This document shows, one piece after another, positions 50,046 to 62,959 of a DNA stretch of 64,000 bases. The notes below the pieces were generated by a model. The model did no database searches, was not told where the DNA came from, and was given only the letters and a program-made list of their open reading frames with translations. The stretch comes from Beaufortia kweichowensis (Eukaryota; Chordata; Actinopteri; Cypriniformes; Gastromyzontidae), in contig CM032811.1 of NCBI GenBank assembly GCA_019155185.1, forward strand, positions 11,056,075 through 11,120,074, in the 5' to 3' direction. How positions within the stretch are numbered: position 1 is the first letter of the stretch; each line of letters opens with the position of its first letter. The position numbers and the translations under genes were made by a program.

Positions 50046-51807
50046 TTTCAAGTGGTCCCAGGGCATATTTAGATAGGTAACAAGTTCAGAGGATAGAGAT
50101 CTTGCATCATGTCTCGTTTGAGGGCCTTGCTTAAAATGCTGCAGTCTGAACACACAGGGTACTAGATTTGCTTCTATTCCCTCACACACACACACATACA
50201 GTGAAAGCTGTCGACAACTTAATAAGACAGACCACATCTCCAAGGAATGCTGTGGACAGGAGCATCACTCCCACTTGACGGACACCCCGACAGAAAGAAA
50301 TAACCGGACAGGCTATTAATTGCTCTTTCTATGCCACCCACCAGAGCATGGAGCTCTGATACGTCTAGAGACAGACAAATGTCTCTCTCCCGTGACCCTT
50401 ACGGAGATTCATGGAAAAGGTTCGGCCTGCGGCTATACTTAGATTCCTCAAAGAAGACAATAAAAAAACATATCAATACTCCGACGACCGCGGGTGGCCA
50501 GAGTTTCCTTGTAGACGGATGACATGAAGGGAATTGCTTCCTGTTTCTAGCGAGCGGGTCACAGTGGATTGCTTTAAGGTCATCTAACAGTGAAAGAAAA
50601 AGACATTTCTGCTTGAGGGTCAAAGTTCACAGACTGTAAGAGAACTGAAGGTGACACAATTAAAGGTTGTTCAAAAAATGCTGGCTAAAATAAAGGTGTA
50701 TAAACTATTAAGTGGGAGGGGGCACATCATAAAAAAACAGCTTGGCTCAAGAATATCAAATATGTGAATTTACAAGTCAGAGCCTTTTATAAATTGCAAT
50801 GCAGCAAAATTAAACTCTTAAAATATGCTTACTTCTTAAAAGGTCAAGGGGACGAGCTTAGAAAGTTTCAAAAGTTGGAGAATGGTTTTAATGGTGGTTA
50901 TGCTTCAGGCTACAATAAACAACTACAGCGCTGCAGTGTTTCTATATGATCTCGATGCCGAATGGCAGTATGGAATAAATAATTCATAAACTGACTAAAT
51001 AATGTATAGCGTTTATTATACAAGTGGAAAAACAACAAACTGTTTTGTTCGACAGATCAATTTGTTCCCTTTCATTTGTGTAACTGTAATTAAAAGAGTG
51101 TCTGAGCGGCGGGTATGCAGCCGCATAGACCAGCAACATGGGCCCTTCCATCTTTCTTCTCTTATCAATTAGTGGAACAATAATATCGTTCCCTCGTCGC
51201 AAGAGCCATTAGCATTTTGATTGAACATCTCCAGCACAAAGTGGTGAAGCTGTGGAGCGCTGTTCCTATGCTTTCTCCGCCGGGACCTGTCACTTTCATC
51301 TGACAAAAGCCAAAGAGAGATGAGGGGACCGGGGCCTGGGGAAGGGTTGGGAAATATGACAATGAGAGACATAGCAAGAGAAAACAGGTACAACACATCT
51401 GAGGAGGAAAAGAGAGGTTTGGGAGGAGAGACGGAGCTTGAGAGATCTCAACGGTTTTTAACTTCAGCTGGTGTCTGGGTTAGGAGAGATAGCTGTAGTG
51501 CACTAGCACCACACAACATCCTCTTTAAACAGAGATTTCTTCTGAAATAAGCCTACTGTACACATCTTTAGGCAACAAAGACAGCGAGAGAACTCAAGAA
51601 AGACTTCCCTCAACCAAGAGATTTCCCAAAACACTAGAACTGCTACTGTGATGATTAGAAAAGTACAATTTATCACTAACCATATCAGTGGATAAATATT
51701 AGTGCTTCTATTATCAGGCCAATCTTGGTTATCCTCAACTATAATACTATACTTAAAAATAAAGGTGAAGAAAAAAAAAAAAAAAATTCTTACCACTTTA
51801 TAGTCTT

Positions 51808-51925
51808 AAGAACTTTAAACCTTTTGTGATACTAAAAAGATTCTATGAATGTTAAAGGTTCTGCATGGAAACATACAACCAAAATGGTTCTTCTATGGCA
51901 TTGTGAAGCACCTTTATTTTAATTT
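51808..51925. mobile_element. AAGGTTC-type MITE copy 1
   Basis: The words CCTTTTGTGATACTAAAAAG, GTTAAAGGTTCTGCATGGAA, AAAATGGTTCTTCTATGGCA and TTGTGAAGCACCTTTATTTT also occur at 60085-60370, so the two are copies of one dispersed family. Confidence 0.75.
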
Positions 51926-53339
51926 AATATTTATTTTAAGCAATAGATAAAACTAAATTTAAACCTATAAATTTAAAGTACAGTTTAGACCAATCAGGTG
52001 TTCTCTAAACTAGGGATTAAAATTAATAAGCTATATAATAAAATTATACTTTATTAATTATAATTAAAACAGATCATTTAAAAATGATAATTCAGTTTAT
52101 TTATAATTAAATAAATAATGAATTATAATTACAGATTACTGATCAAATAATCATTAACAAAACCCATACTGAGAAATTCAATATCAAGTGCGTATAACAG
52201 TAACAACTCCAACAGTAAATGTACTATCATGTACAACAAAATTTAGGGACACTGAAATATTGAGATGATATAACTCATCAACATACACTAGAATATCTGT
52301 ATCATCCCATCCCATGAAAGATCTGTTCTAGTGGTGTCATTTTGCACCAAACAACCCATCAGTGTATATTTACTGTGTAATTTGCGCCAGGTTTCATGTT
52401 GGCTCTTTAGACACAAACTGACATGAACAACAGCAACTTGTCAGGCAAGCTAAGCATCTGTTCCTCACTGTGGTTTCACACCACACTTATGTTCAGAGGC
52501 TTACATAAATGACTCTGGACATTAATGCTGTCTTTAGAGAAACCTGACAGATTCTCACATAATTTCATCACTATTTAGTAGTGCCTGATAAAGCAAGCAG
52601 CACTATTGTGCTCTACCTAGGGTTTTAAACAAACTTCTAAACCCCAAAAGCACTAGATAAATCTGGATCTATTACCACAGTCCCAAGCAGCAAGTCCAAT
52701 ATCACAAAGAAACCCAGCACACCAATCCATAGCAGGTCTTTAAAGAGTTCACGGGCAGATATTGAGACCCTGCGCTGAGGGATTGTGTGTGTGAGCTTTG
52801 AAGGTGGTCAAATGAGGAGCGTGAGGTGAGAATGACTATGTAGGTGCAAAGCTTTGTTCCTTTCTTCTTTTCTATTGTCAGTGTAAAGTCATCCACTACA
52901 CACACACAGATACAGAGGACAAAAAGATCGATGTGAAGAAGTGGTGAGTATGAACTGCCACAGAAGAATCCATACTGCGTAGTAGCCCAAAGTGTCAATG
53001 GATCATACTGGAGGAAAGCGTCCAAGAAAGTACACAGAGTCAATATGTCGTTCATTCTCGCCTGCTTTTTATCTCACGCACACACATAACCACAACCTCA
53101 TTAGGCACACACAAAAACTCATGATAGCACGCAGTCTGAGGGAAGCTTCCTCCGGTGGATACAATAACCAGCCTTTTATTTCCACAGGGGAATAGAAGGC
53201 CATGCCAAGTGAGAGACGGCATTAAAAAGAAAGCATAAGAAGCACATGAAAAGGATGATATTTGCGCAGCCATGTGAGGACACCTGTGGTGCCATTACCT
53301 GGTGGAGACAGCGGAGGGGGGTTGGGCTTAATAATGCAT

Positions 53340-53640
53340 GAACCAATCAGGTTGTCGTAAAGTCATTATTTGCATGGCGGAAGGTCATGTGACCTCAAAA
53401 GCAGCTGGTTATTACCACTGTTTTATTATTTATCAAAACCATTTTCACATCCAAGAGACCAGCCCGCCTCCGCAGCTGCTCCCCGTCTCCCCCTGAGCTG
53501 CCAGCCAGAGACCCCCCGCCAATCACGACGCCTGCCAATCAGCTAAAGGCAATCACAAACACGCCAGCCAATCACCAGGGGGATGGGCTGTTTTTGCTCA
53601 CCGAATGCCCGGAACGAAAGGTCAGAGGTGTCAATCAGGG
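53340..53640. promoter_or_regulatory. Candidate intronic enhancer or promoter: CCAAT cluster with octamer and IR2
   Basis: CCAATCA occurs at 53343, 53519, 53535 and 53568, with a variant GCAATCA at 53549, all on one strand. An octamer ATTTGCAT lies at 53368-53375. AGGTCA-TG-TGACCT, an inverted repeat of the nuclear-receptor half-site with 2-bp spacing, lies at 53382-53395 and overlaps a CATGTG E-box. The motifs are seen; binding by NF-Y, POU and nuclear-receptor factors is known for such sites; activity here is inference. Confidence 0.4.
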
Positions 53641-55717
53641 GGATATTCTGGGGAGATTGAGAAGTTTATTGCAGGTTAGTGAAAGTATAAGTACTTAAAG
53701 TGAAAGACTCACAGGGATAACATGATGTGCCTGACTTACCAAAAAAAAACATGTCCAGATCTGAACTAGCGCTTACGTTTCCCATCAGCCACTTCAGCCT
53801 TCTGTCATTTTCATAAACACGGTCACTACACTTGTTTGTGATAATGAAAACAATTTCGCCCTATGTTGAGAACGCCCACACCCTCCTAATTTCTCTGATG
53901 ACTTCTCAACATGTAGGCACGGATAGCTACAATTTTTAACACCGCACAATTCATCGATGCGGGGCGAATCGCAGACCCTTGTTCTGAGCATCTCTGAGCT
54001 TAGGGCTGCATCCCTCAGTTAATGATAATTAATGATAATTACACATTATACATTTAACAGTCCCTGCATGCGACTGATGCTTTGAGGTGTTACTAGTGAA
54101 AAGCTGAACGAAGCAGCGAATAAAAACCCTTTTCAGAGTCTAACGTTTGTCATTTTCTCGCTTTGAATGGAGCTAAAGAAAAGGAAACCAAAGGAATCTT
54201 CCGGGCACAAAACAAGCTTTGTGAACAACTTTAGTGGCATAATTTCCATTACCACAAAATCATTTTAACTTGTTTGAGTTTTTTTTTGTTTTTAAAGTAA
54301 TAAATGTGGTTAAATTAAGTAACTAAACCATTATCCACGTTAACATGTGGCAAGTGTGATCACTTATTAACTTAAGTCTATATTTCTGCCATGACCACAT
54401 AGCTTTAAAGTAACTTTTTCCTGATAACCATAAAGACACAAGAAAGGAAACGTTTGCATGGGCTTCAATTAAAATATTATATCACAAATGCTGTCGAGTT
54501 CACCTTATCAAACCCAAAACATTCCTAAAAGTGTTTCATAGGGTAAACAAAAGCGGTCCCAATTTCTTTTTGTAAATTCCTTTTTAATGTTTGGTTTACA
54601 GGCTACAATCTACACACATCTTAATTCCAGGTCAGATCATTAATGGCTAAATCAAATTATAATTAAACAATTCCTTTTAAGCAAGTTGTTATTTCTCAGT
54701 TCTTAGGTAATAAATTGCTTGAACACAGTGGGCCCTGTACAATTCAATGCAAGTTACATCACAAGTGGTCACATTATTGTTTCCAAATGAGAAAGAACCA
54801 CTTCTGCATGTTACCAACGCAGCAACTTCTACTCCGCTACCGTCACCTGATGATTTACGAGGACATTCAACACAAGAGAAAGCAATAAAGGTAAGAAAAG
54901 AAACCGTTTTTATGATGACAAGCGCAACATGCAAGAAATGAAACATAACAATCTGTCTGCTTTCACCTCTAACGCACCAGCCCTGCATATTATTGCTGAT
55001 GTTATTCGACCGAGGCGAATAAAACAATAGCACACGCTCGCCAGAACACTTCTTTTAGTGTTGTAGAGCTGTGTTTCCTGTTTCTCCTTTCCAAGCACGC
55101 TTGCCAATCCCCTGCAGTGCTTAACCTCTGGAAAAGAATGTGTTCAGGACTCTATGAATGCTGATATGGTGCGGTGTGTGTTCGCAGCGCGCCGGACTCG
55201 CACCGGGGTGGCTGTTTCTGAGACGGGTGTTTGGAGAGGTCATAAATTGAAGAGCCAGCAGCATTAAAAGGTCAGCGGTTGCGTAATTCCACACACAATG
55301 ACATATAACTCAGCGTTGACCGCTGCCGCGTCCCATATGGATTCTAATCCCCGAGACTCAGGCATCAGGCTGTCCGGCATCATTCTATCTGAAAAATACC
55401 ACACTGGTATCTGGTTTTAAGGGATAGAAATTTACGTCACCATACGTGTAAGATAAATGTAGTTGATAACAAGAGGTTGGGTGGGAAAATAGAAAATGTT
55501 TCTACATTTATGGATAGCTGTAAATTTTAAGAGAAAAGTAGCTGACAGTTTCTGAACAATTTCTGATAGATTTCAGCTCTAACTATAGCTAGACAGTATG
55601 ACCGCTCATGCAAACCAGAAGAGTTTATTAAACAGATTACTGTTTATATCACTAACACACAATTTCTTAAAAAAAAAAAAAACTGTAGTAGTCATAAACA
55701 CTGTCTGTCATAATTGT

Positions 55718-56019
55718 ATAAATAATTTTATAAATGACTTTAGACAGCTATTCATCTTTAACTGCAACTGTTTTAATAAAAACAACCTGCAGCAACACTT
55801 TAAAAGTAACACAACTGTGTGGGAAACCGGTGTACCTGGCAACCCAGCTGTAATACAAGAGTGTTTTATTATAAATCATTTTATAAATGACTTTAGACAG
55901 CTATCCATCTTTAACTGCAACTGTTTTAATAAAACAACCTGCAGCAACACTTAAAGTAACCCAACTGTGTGGGAAAACAGTGTACTTGGCAACCCTGCTG
56001 TAATACAAGAGTGTTTTAT
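55718..56019. repeat. Two-copy tandem duplication, unit about 150 bp
   Basis: Unit 1 (55718-55870) and unit 2 (55871-56019) both start ATAAATnATTTTATAAATGA and both contain GACTTTAGACAGCTAT, TCTTTAACTGCAACTG and ACAACCTGCAGCAACACT. Both end at AATACAAGAGTGTTTTAT. Differences are scattered substitutions and 1-bp length changes, so this is a moderately old duplication. No protein match was recognised. Confidence 0.95.
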
Positions 56020-59000
56020 GTAATGTTTGTTAAAAATAATGCATCAATAAATGCAGATGCAATTGCAACATTTATAGATACTTTTTTCATTATAAAAATT
56101 GCCATAGGTATAACCACTACTATGATATAAAACTACTCATAATATTAGACTCCGGTCATACCACTCAACGTTGTGTGAACTCTGAAAAGAGGGCTTTTTA
56201 GAAAGACTTTCTTTTGAAAAGACAGCTGTTTCCTAATAGGTTAGTGAAGGTTACAGTGCCTCACGCAGGAAGTCATTCACTCTTCCTGTTTAATCTCCAT
56301 TTCTTTAACAAGGCACCAGAATTGCCGTTTCCTGTAAATGGCGCCATGTGTCAGTCCACTCTGTCAGCGGCGCGCCTGCTTATGCAGTCATTCTCGCGGC
56401 TTCCAGGGAGTCTGACACTGGGCTGCTAAAGGTCAATACATGAACTTCAGCCACTTCAAAGAGCCTTTCTTCATCCTCTTTGAACCCCCCAGCACACCTG
56501 CAACAAACCCTGTGCCAGCCACAATACCACCGAGGCTTTTAAAAACCTTCCAGCATTTCCAGGAGAAAGCCTATTGGAGGACCAGTGACCTGGATTTGTT
56601 CACGGCCTCTGGGTTATGACTGACAATAGTATGAAACCGAACCGGTTCAGTCCGGTCAGGCGGTTTTTATTAAATGTATTTTCCAGCGTAAACCCTTTCT
56701 GTTCAATATTACATCTTCCTAATGCATCTTTGAGGCTTCAGCCCTCATCATTCCCTCTAAAACTGAACATATAATTTCCTCCTCCCTGTGATTAGAGCAG
56801 CTTCAATTAAACGTGGCGCCGGGAAAATGTGTATGATTAACTGTGATATTTCGATGACATTCCTCGCTAAACGCTAATATTGCACAAAGACATCTACAAG
56901 GGGAAAGGATATTAATCGCTAATGCAAGAGAATGGCGTGGCTCCTTTTTGAAACCACGCCAGTAAAGGTGAAGGTATATCTAATTAGGTTTACTCAGGGA
57001 TCTCTGTTGGAGAGCCGTGCCGTAAGCGAAGCCGTCGAAAATTGCTGGTGTTACGTCGTGAAAGGCCAAAGCAAACTCTGCTAACCTTTGTGGGCTTAAA
57101 GGACCTTCCGTGGATCAACGGTACTTACATTGTTTACACACTCCGCGCTACATTATTGCCACACTTCTGGAACGGCATCAGCAAAAAACGTACGCGGCAC
57201 AGAGTGGAGCGAGAGAGATTAAGTACAGCTGATTCACAGGATGTCCCCGATCGCTTTAGAGAAGGTCCTTCTAGAGAACCGGTCACAAAAACAACCTTGT
57301 AGCGTTATTGATTGGTGAAAGAAACAGATTTTGAGTGGTGATGAGGATGAGTCAGTGGTATGTAACTGTACAATATTTATCAGAACTTAATAACCTCCTT
57401 AAAGACAGCTTGAGGGGATTTACGCCACAGAACGACAATAACAAACCCTATTTCTGCGTAACCATGCGTCACTGGGCAACGTGCATGCTACTGTCAGGAC
57501 AACCCGTTCATTTCTTTATCTGTTTTATATACAGATTATTATTAAAAAACATCTTGTAAGATGATTTAAAAAATCAGCTTATTATGAAATTAGACTTTCA
57601 ATGAAAACACTTTCAAGTGATTTTTTCCAATCGTTCTTTCTCCATGTGCACACTGAATTTATTACTTATATTTGTATATCCTTATATATTAATTTATTAT
57701 CAGCCGCTACATATATAGAGAATAAATACATATTAATATAATAATTTTAAAAAATCTAACAAAATTATAAGATAAATATGTACAAATATGTATGTATAAT
57801 AAGTATAAATATAACATTATAATATAATACTGTATTTGTACTTTATGTTTATTGCTTTATTATATTTGTATTTTATATTTATATTATAACTGTGGTAGAG
57901 AAAATTTACTTATCAGAATTATCAGTCAGAATTATCCAGGTTTTGTGTAAACCCCTTTACCAATAAAAAACAGTTTGCATGATCTTACACCATCAGATTA
58001 AGCATAATCACTACCTGATGGTGCACGTGAAGGCACTCTGATACTACATGCTTTTAGGTCTATGGAGGTTATATAAAGCAATTGACTACATCCCCATCAG
58101 CCATTGAAAGGTTTCACCCTGATGTGGCTAATCAAGGCCCAGCTATTCTGAGCGAACCCGAGACTGTTCACACTCAGTAAGACTGCCTGAAGAAAAAAAT
58201 AAATAAAACAACTTCCTCTCTAGTCATCTACAACCACCAATCAGCATCCAGCTGATCTCAACCCGTCAGGCCTCTTCAGGCTCAATCAGGGATGTAGCAG
58301 ATAATCACCCTGTTGTTCTGATAAACAGAAAAGTAACTGCACTTAAGGCTTCGCATCAGAATATTACCGTTAAGCATCCTCCATTCACGTCTCCGTTTGT
58401 TAAGAGTTATTTAGGGTTCAGTTCATTTTGATATTCTGAAAAATGACAAAAAGAGGATGAAGACGTGAGAGCTGTTGTGATGAAGCTTGCCAGCTGTAGA
58501 ACATAATAATCTATTTTAAACAAGCTGTGCCTATCACAAAATAAAATAAACACACTTTAACCGTGCATAACGGTCAAATATAAAATTCAAAACTATTTTA
58601 AAACACCATTTTAAGAAACATTTATTGACCACAAGAAATCACAGTTAATCTTGTACAACAGCAAGATTGAGTGTGATATAAATAAAATACATCAGTCCTA
58701 ACAAAAAAGACACAGATAGAAGAATTTACATTTTTACACAATAATTTTGTCTGTTTTAAACAAAGCCATAACAAGATCAACCATTATCTGTCAAAGCAAA
58801 ACACAAACTGGCAGTCTCAATACATGACAATGCTGTTAAATTTAAGCACACTTGAAATGCCACATGTCCAACTAGAGGACTAGAACTAACTAACTGACTG
58901 ATAACTGACTACATGATAATTATAACATGCTAGAATCTAGTATAAGGGAATTGCACACTCCTGTGCCAGGTATTTTCTTATTTAAAAACACATAATAGGT

Positions 59001-60084
59001 CATTATTGCAATGCAGAATAGCTTTCACATACTGGACTCAAAGAGTCTAATCAACATTGACTCATTCACTGCCATGAATTGCTTTTTCCTCTCGTTGGCT
59101 ATTTCAGCTAAGCAGATTTCAAGCAAACAATGCAGTCCTTCCTAACACAACCTCAACATCTCCTCGCTAAACAATCCACACACCTGCCACTGTTCTCTAC
59201 CATGCTTTCGCTTCCATCCACCACTGGATGAGACTACATGCGATTCTGTGTTTAATAATATGTATTTAAAAATCACTTAAATAATGAAACTAGTCTTCTT
59301 AAAGCTGCATATGAAGTGTCATGACAACATTTGACTATATCTGCACTCTGCGTTTGTGAATGAATCTTTGGTTGTGATCGGGAACATATTTGAGATCAAA
59401 GGCTAAACAACGCAGCTATTTCCTCTGGGAGGGGTTTAACTAACCTTAAATGTGTGTTTTTGTATCATTTCATGTTGATCTTATAAAAACACACACTGTC
59501 TCTTTTCTGCGAGACACGCCACTCTTTCAACTGATTTCATCAGATCATTTATTATTATCTGAGAATGAAATATTAACAAAAGCAGACATGCACTTGCAGG
59601 ATGTGAAAGATGTCAAATTGTGTCTTTTGTGGAATCTACAGATGCAATGAGATATGCCAACATGATATCTCGCATGAGCACATGCATAAGAAGATAATCT
59701 GGCACGAATGCACGAGCAAACTTTCTCTTTTACACACACGCGCTCACAGCTACGGTCAGCTATGTAGAAAGACAAACATTAGATTTTGTAGGGACACATC
59801 TGTTTACGCAGCCTATTAAATGACAATGAGGGGCATCGGTAGCTGGCAGCAACACTAATGAACTAACCATCACTCTCCCGAAATGCCACGCCAGCAATAT
59901 TCTACGGCACAGCAAAACTATCCAGAAATGAAAAGCCTTCACTTTTATTTGCTCTGCCCATTTAAAACCCATTTATTCTGAGAATGTCACTCGACTAACA
60001 AATTCACAGAAGTCAAGCGGTTGTTCAAATACAGATTTTCAATTCTACAGTATGATTGGCTGCGCTGTTTAAATGTAAAGATGC

Positions 60085-60370
60085 TTTAACAGGTTCTTAG
60101 CAGGTTCTTCTTTTTTGGTGAAACAACTATTTCTTTCTTACTTTTTTTATAGATTAAAGGACATTTTTTACTACAAAGAACCTTTTGTGAAACAGAAAGG
60201 TTTTGTGGATATTAAAGGTTCTTTACATTTACATTTAGGCATTAGTAGGTACTTTTATTCAAAATGATTTACAAATACTTAAAAGACAATAAAGCAATAA
60301 TGGAACCAATCAGCCAAAAACGGTTCTGCTATGGCATTGTAAAGCACCTTTACCTTTTAGAGGGTTTTAG
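60085..60370. mobile_element. AAGGTTC-type MITE copy 2, interrupted
   Basis: It shares AAAGAACCTTTTGTGAAACA, TATTAAAGGTTCTTT, CGGTTCTGCTATGGCATTGT and AAAGCACCTTTACC with copy 1. Between GGTTCTTTA (ending about 60224) and TGGAACC (from about 60301) there is an unrelated insert of about 76 bp. Confidence 0.75.
60225..60300. mobile_element. Nested repeat insert inside the 60 kb MITE
   Basis: CATTTACATTTAGGCATTAG, then TTTTATTCAAAATGATTTAC, resembles the common cyprinid repeat that is normally TTTAGGCATTTAGCAGACGC followed by TTTTATCCAAAGCG. It splits the host word GGTTCTTTA/TGGAACC, so it inserted after the host MITE. A tRNA-SINE 3' end is related to this sequence in the opposite orientation. 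Confidence 0.65.
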
Positions 60371-61216
60371 GTAGTAACTTTCAAGCACCAATAAGGACAA
60401 AACACCAAAAAAGCAAACTGACTGCAGCACAAATACTTCACATACTATATTCCAATCATTCTGAAGGGATGCAGTTTGAGATGCAATGCAACAGCCAAAG
60501 ATGTCCATCCTACGTACACATGCATATATACACCAACTATTTGAAAATAAACATACTGAACTCGCTCCGTCACTTCCCATCGTACATGGCTGATTTACCC
60601 ATGCACTCGAGCAGCCAAAACAACCTAAATGCACATTCCGAGTATTTAGGGATTTTCTACAAGACGCATAAAGTGTCTCTCCAGTCACACTGATGAATGT
60701 ACAGTGGCGAGATTATTAGAGCAGAATTGTGCTAAGGTGTGTAAAATCAAGCTCGGGTGCACTAGAGCAGCGGAGGCTTTGTTTCTCATTTTGTGAAGCA
60801 CAGCTGTAGCATATTCACTTGAGGCCTGTTCAGAGAGAGAGAGAGATATATAGACGGACAGGCAGAATAGAGAGCAGATAAAAGATGAGATGGAAATTTG
60901 CCCTGGTGGAGTATGAGTCTGTCTGTGAGCCAACAGCGAAAAAGACGTTTTATCGGCCATTTCTAACAGCAAACAGTTCGATCACGGGCGCAATCATTCT
61001 CACACTGTGCTTCAATGCAAGACCTTGACCGTTGTCCTTCCGCTCCGGCGAGGGAGAGAAAGGGACGAGGGATAAAGAGAGACTTTTAGCTGCGTGTTCA
61101 TCACCTCCGAGCTGAAGGACAGTGTTAAAAAAAAGTCTCGCAGGAGGCGTGAAGACAGACAGACTGCAGAGGATTAGAGTCTGTCTGTCTCTGCTGCTGT
61201 TCTCTGACATCTACAA

Positions 61217-61318
<102 letters not shown>

Positions 61319-61922
61319 CTCGGATCATGACAATGAGACACTGAGCTGTTAGATTGTCTCATGCTGCAGTGGAAGGGATGTGATTGTCTTTTTATTTTAT
61401 GTGTGGTATGCCGTTACTCAACTATTGCTCTGTTGCATTTCTTTTATTTTGGGGGACAGGTGAAATGTACTGATAAAGAAAGGAACAGAAAGAGAAGAAA
61501 TAAAAAATGGAAATGTCATGAAGCCAAAAAAGACAAAGAAACAAAAAAAAATCATGTGATCTTTTAAAAATTTGTTTCTATTAAAAAAATATACCGTAAA
61601 TGTGTCTTATGGTGTGACATAACAAAAACGGTGAAAAACGGTGAAAAATAACATTTAAGATAAACTACCCTAATATAGATTTTTATAATATTTCTATCAA
61701 TATATTATCTACTAATAACTATTAATATAATTTAATGTAATGCAAAACTTTGGCAAGGCATTGAAAACCCCGAAATTGTAAAAATAAGATCATTGCTTGG
61801 TGTATCTGCAGCATATGTGCTAACCGCTAGACCATTACTCCAGCCATCACTGCATTTCAAACTCTCTTTCCACAAAAAAAACACACTTATTTAAATCTTA
61901 TCTTCAAAAAGTAGTTTCAGCG

Positions 61923-61950
61923 TCTCTCTCTCTCTCTCTCTCTCTCTCTC
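61923..61950. repeat. (TC)n microsatellite, about 28 bp
   Basis: A short perfect TC run followed by GCG. It lies 600 bp from the longer CT tract. Confidence 0.95.
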
Positions 61951-62931
61951 GCGTTTGGTTTGCCACTTTACTCACGCTGAAGCCACAGCAAGGTAAAGTA
62001 ATTGCTGCGAGGCTATTAAAAACAGTGACCCCCAAGGCACCTCGTTTATCTGAAGATACCATTGGAGAGAAACATTCAATGAGGACGGCACAGATAAACA
62101 AAAAGACAATCGCATATATTCCAAACAGCACGTAAACAAAAGCGGATTGCAGGCGGGTTGCTATTGTTCCAATGCTATTGTGGCACATCTCTTTGAAAAG
62201 CGTGCAAGGTCTTTAATGGAAATAGATGGTAATATTCAATCATTGTTTGACATTTGGTGTTTACCAACTTCATGTTTAATAGCACCGAGTCTTATTTCCG
62301 ACTTTGCTGCACTTTGCAGCCTTCGCAAAGGATTTGAGAATAATAGGGTTTTTTACACACTAGGGCCTAAAGTTAACGCTACACCGAAGCTTTGCACCCT
62401 TACTTTGACCCTTCTTTTCTCTCAAACAGAGTTTGGGATCTCCAGAGAGTCCTCTCCTGCCCTCTGTTCCCATAGATACGGACACTATTCCCAATGGGAG
62501 TATTTACAAGAGTGAACACAAGCGCCCAGGCATGGGGCATTGGGGACGAGCCGAACAGAAGAACAGAAGACAATGCGGATCAAAGTTCAGCAAGTGTATT
62601 TGTAAGATGTTTTGATTTATGTTTACAAAAATGTACAAAAAAGCACAGACTGAAAAAAATACACAAATATTTTTGTCTAATCGGAGGCCAATTTGACATT
62701 TTAAAATGCTTTGTTTTGATGGCGCGAACGATTTGCGATCACCTGTTTTTGACTTGAGGTCGTGAAGTAGATTAAAACGCTTAGCTGCTAATCGGGAAAA
62801 GGAAGAAAGATCACAGTGACTTATCGGGCTGTATTGAGGATGTCATAGACAGTGACCTGATGAATCAGTTACAGAGACAGCTGAGAGCATCACAACGCCC
62901 ATGAGGACAGGAAGTCCTTTGGGAATGGAGA

Positions 62932-62959
62932 GGAAGAGAGAGAGAGAGAGAGAGAGAGA
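62932..62959. repeat. (GA)n microsatellite, about 28 bp
   Basis: A short GA run in the opposite purine/pyrimidine orientation to the 61.2 kb CT tract. Confidence 0.93.

Noticed and set aside
61800..61860. GCTAACCGCTAGACCATTAC, a tRNA-like or SINE-like word
   Set aside because: It resembles the anticodon-side sequence of a SINE head in reverse, but no A box, B box or tail could be aligned confidently.
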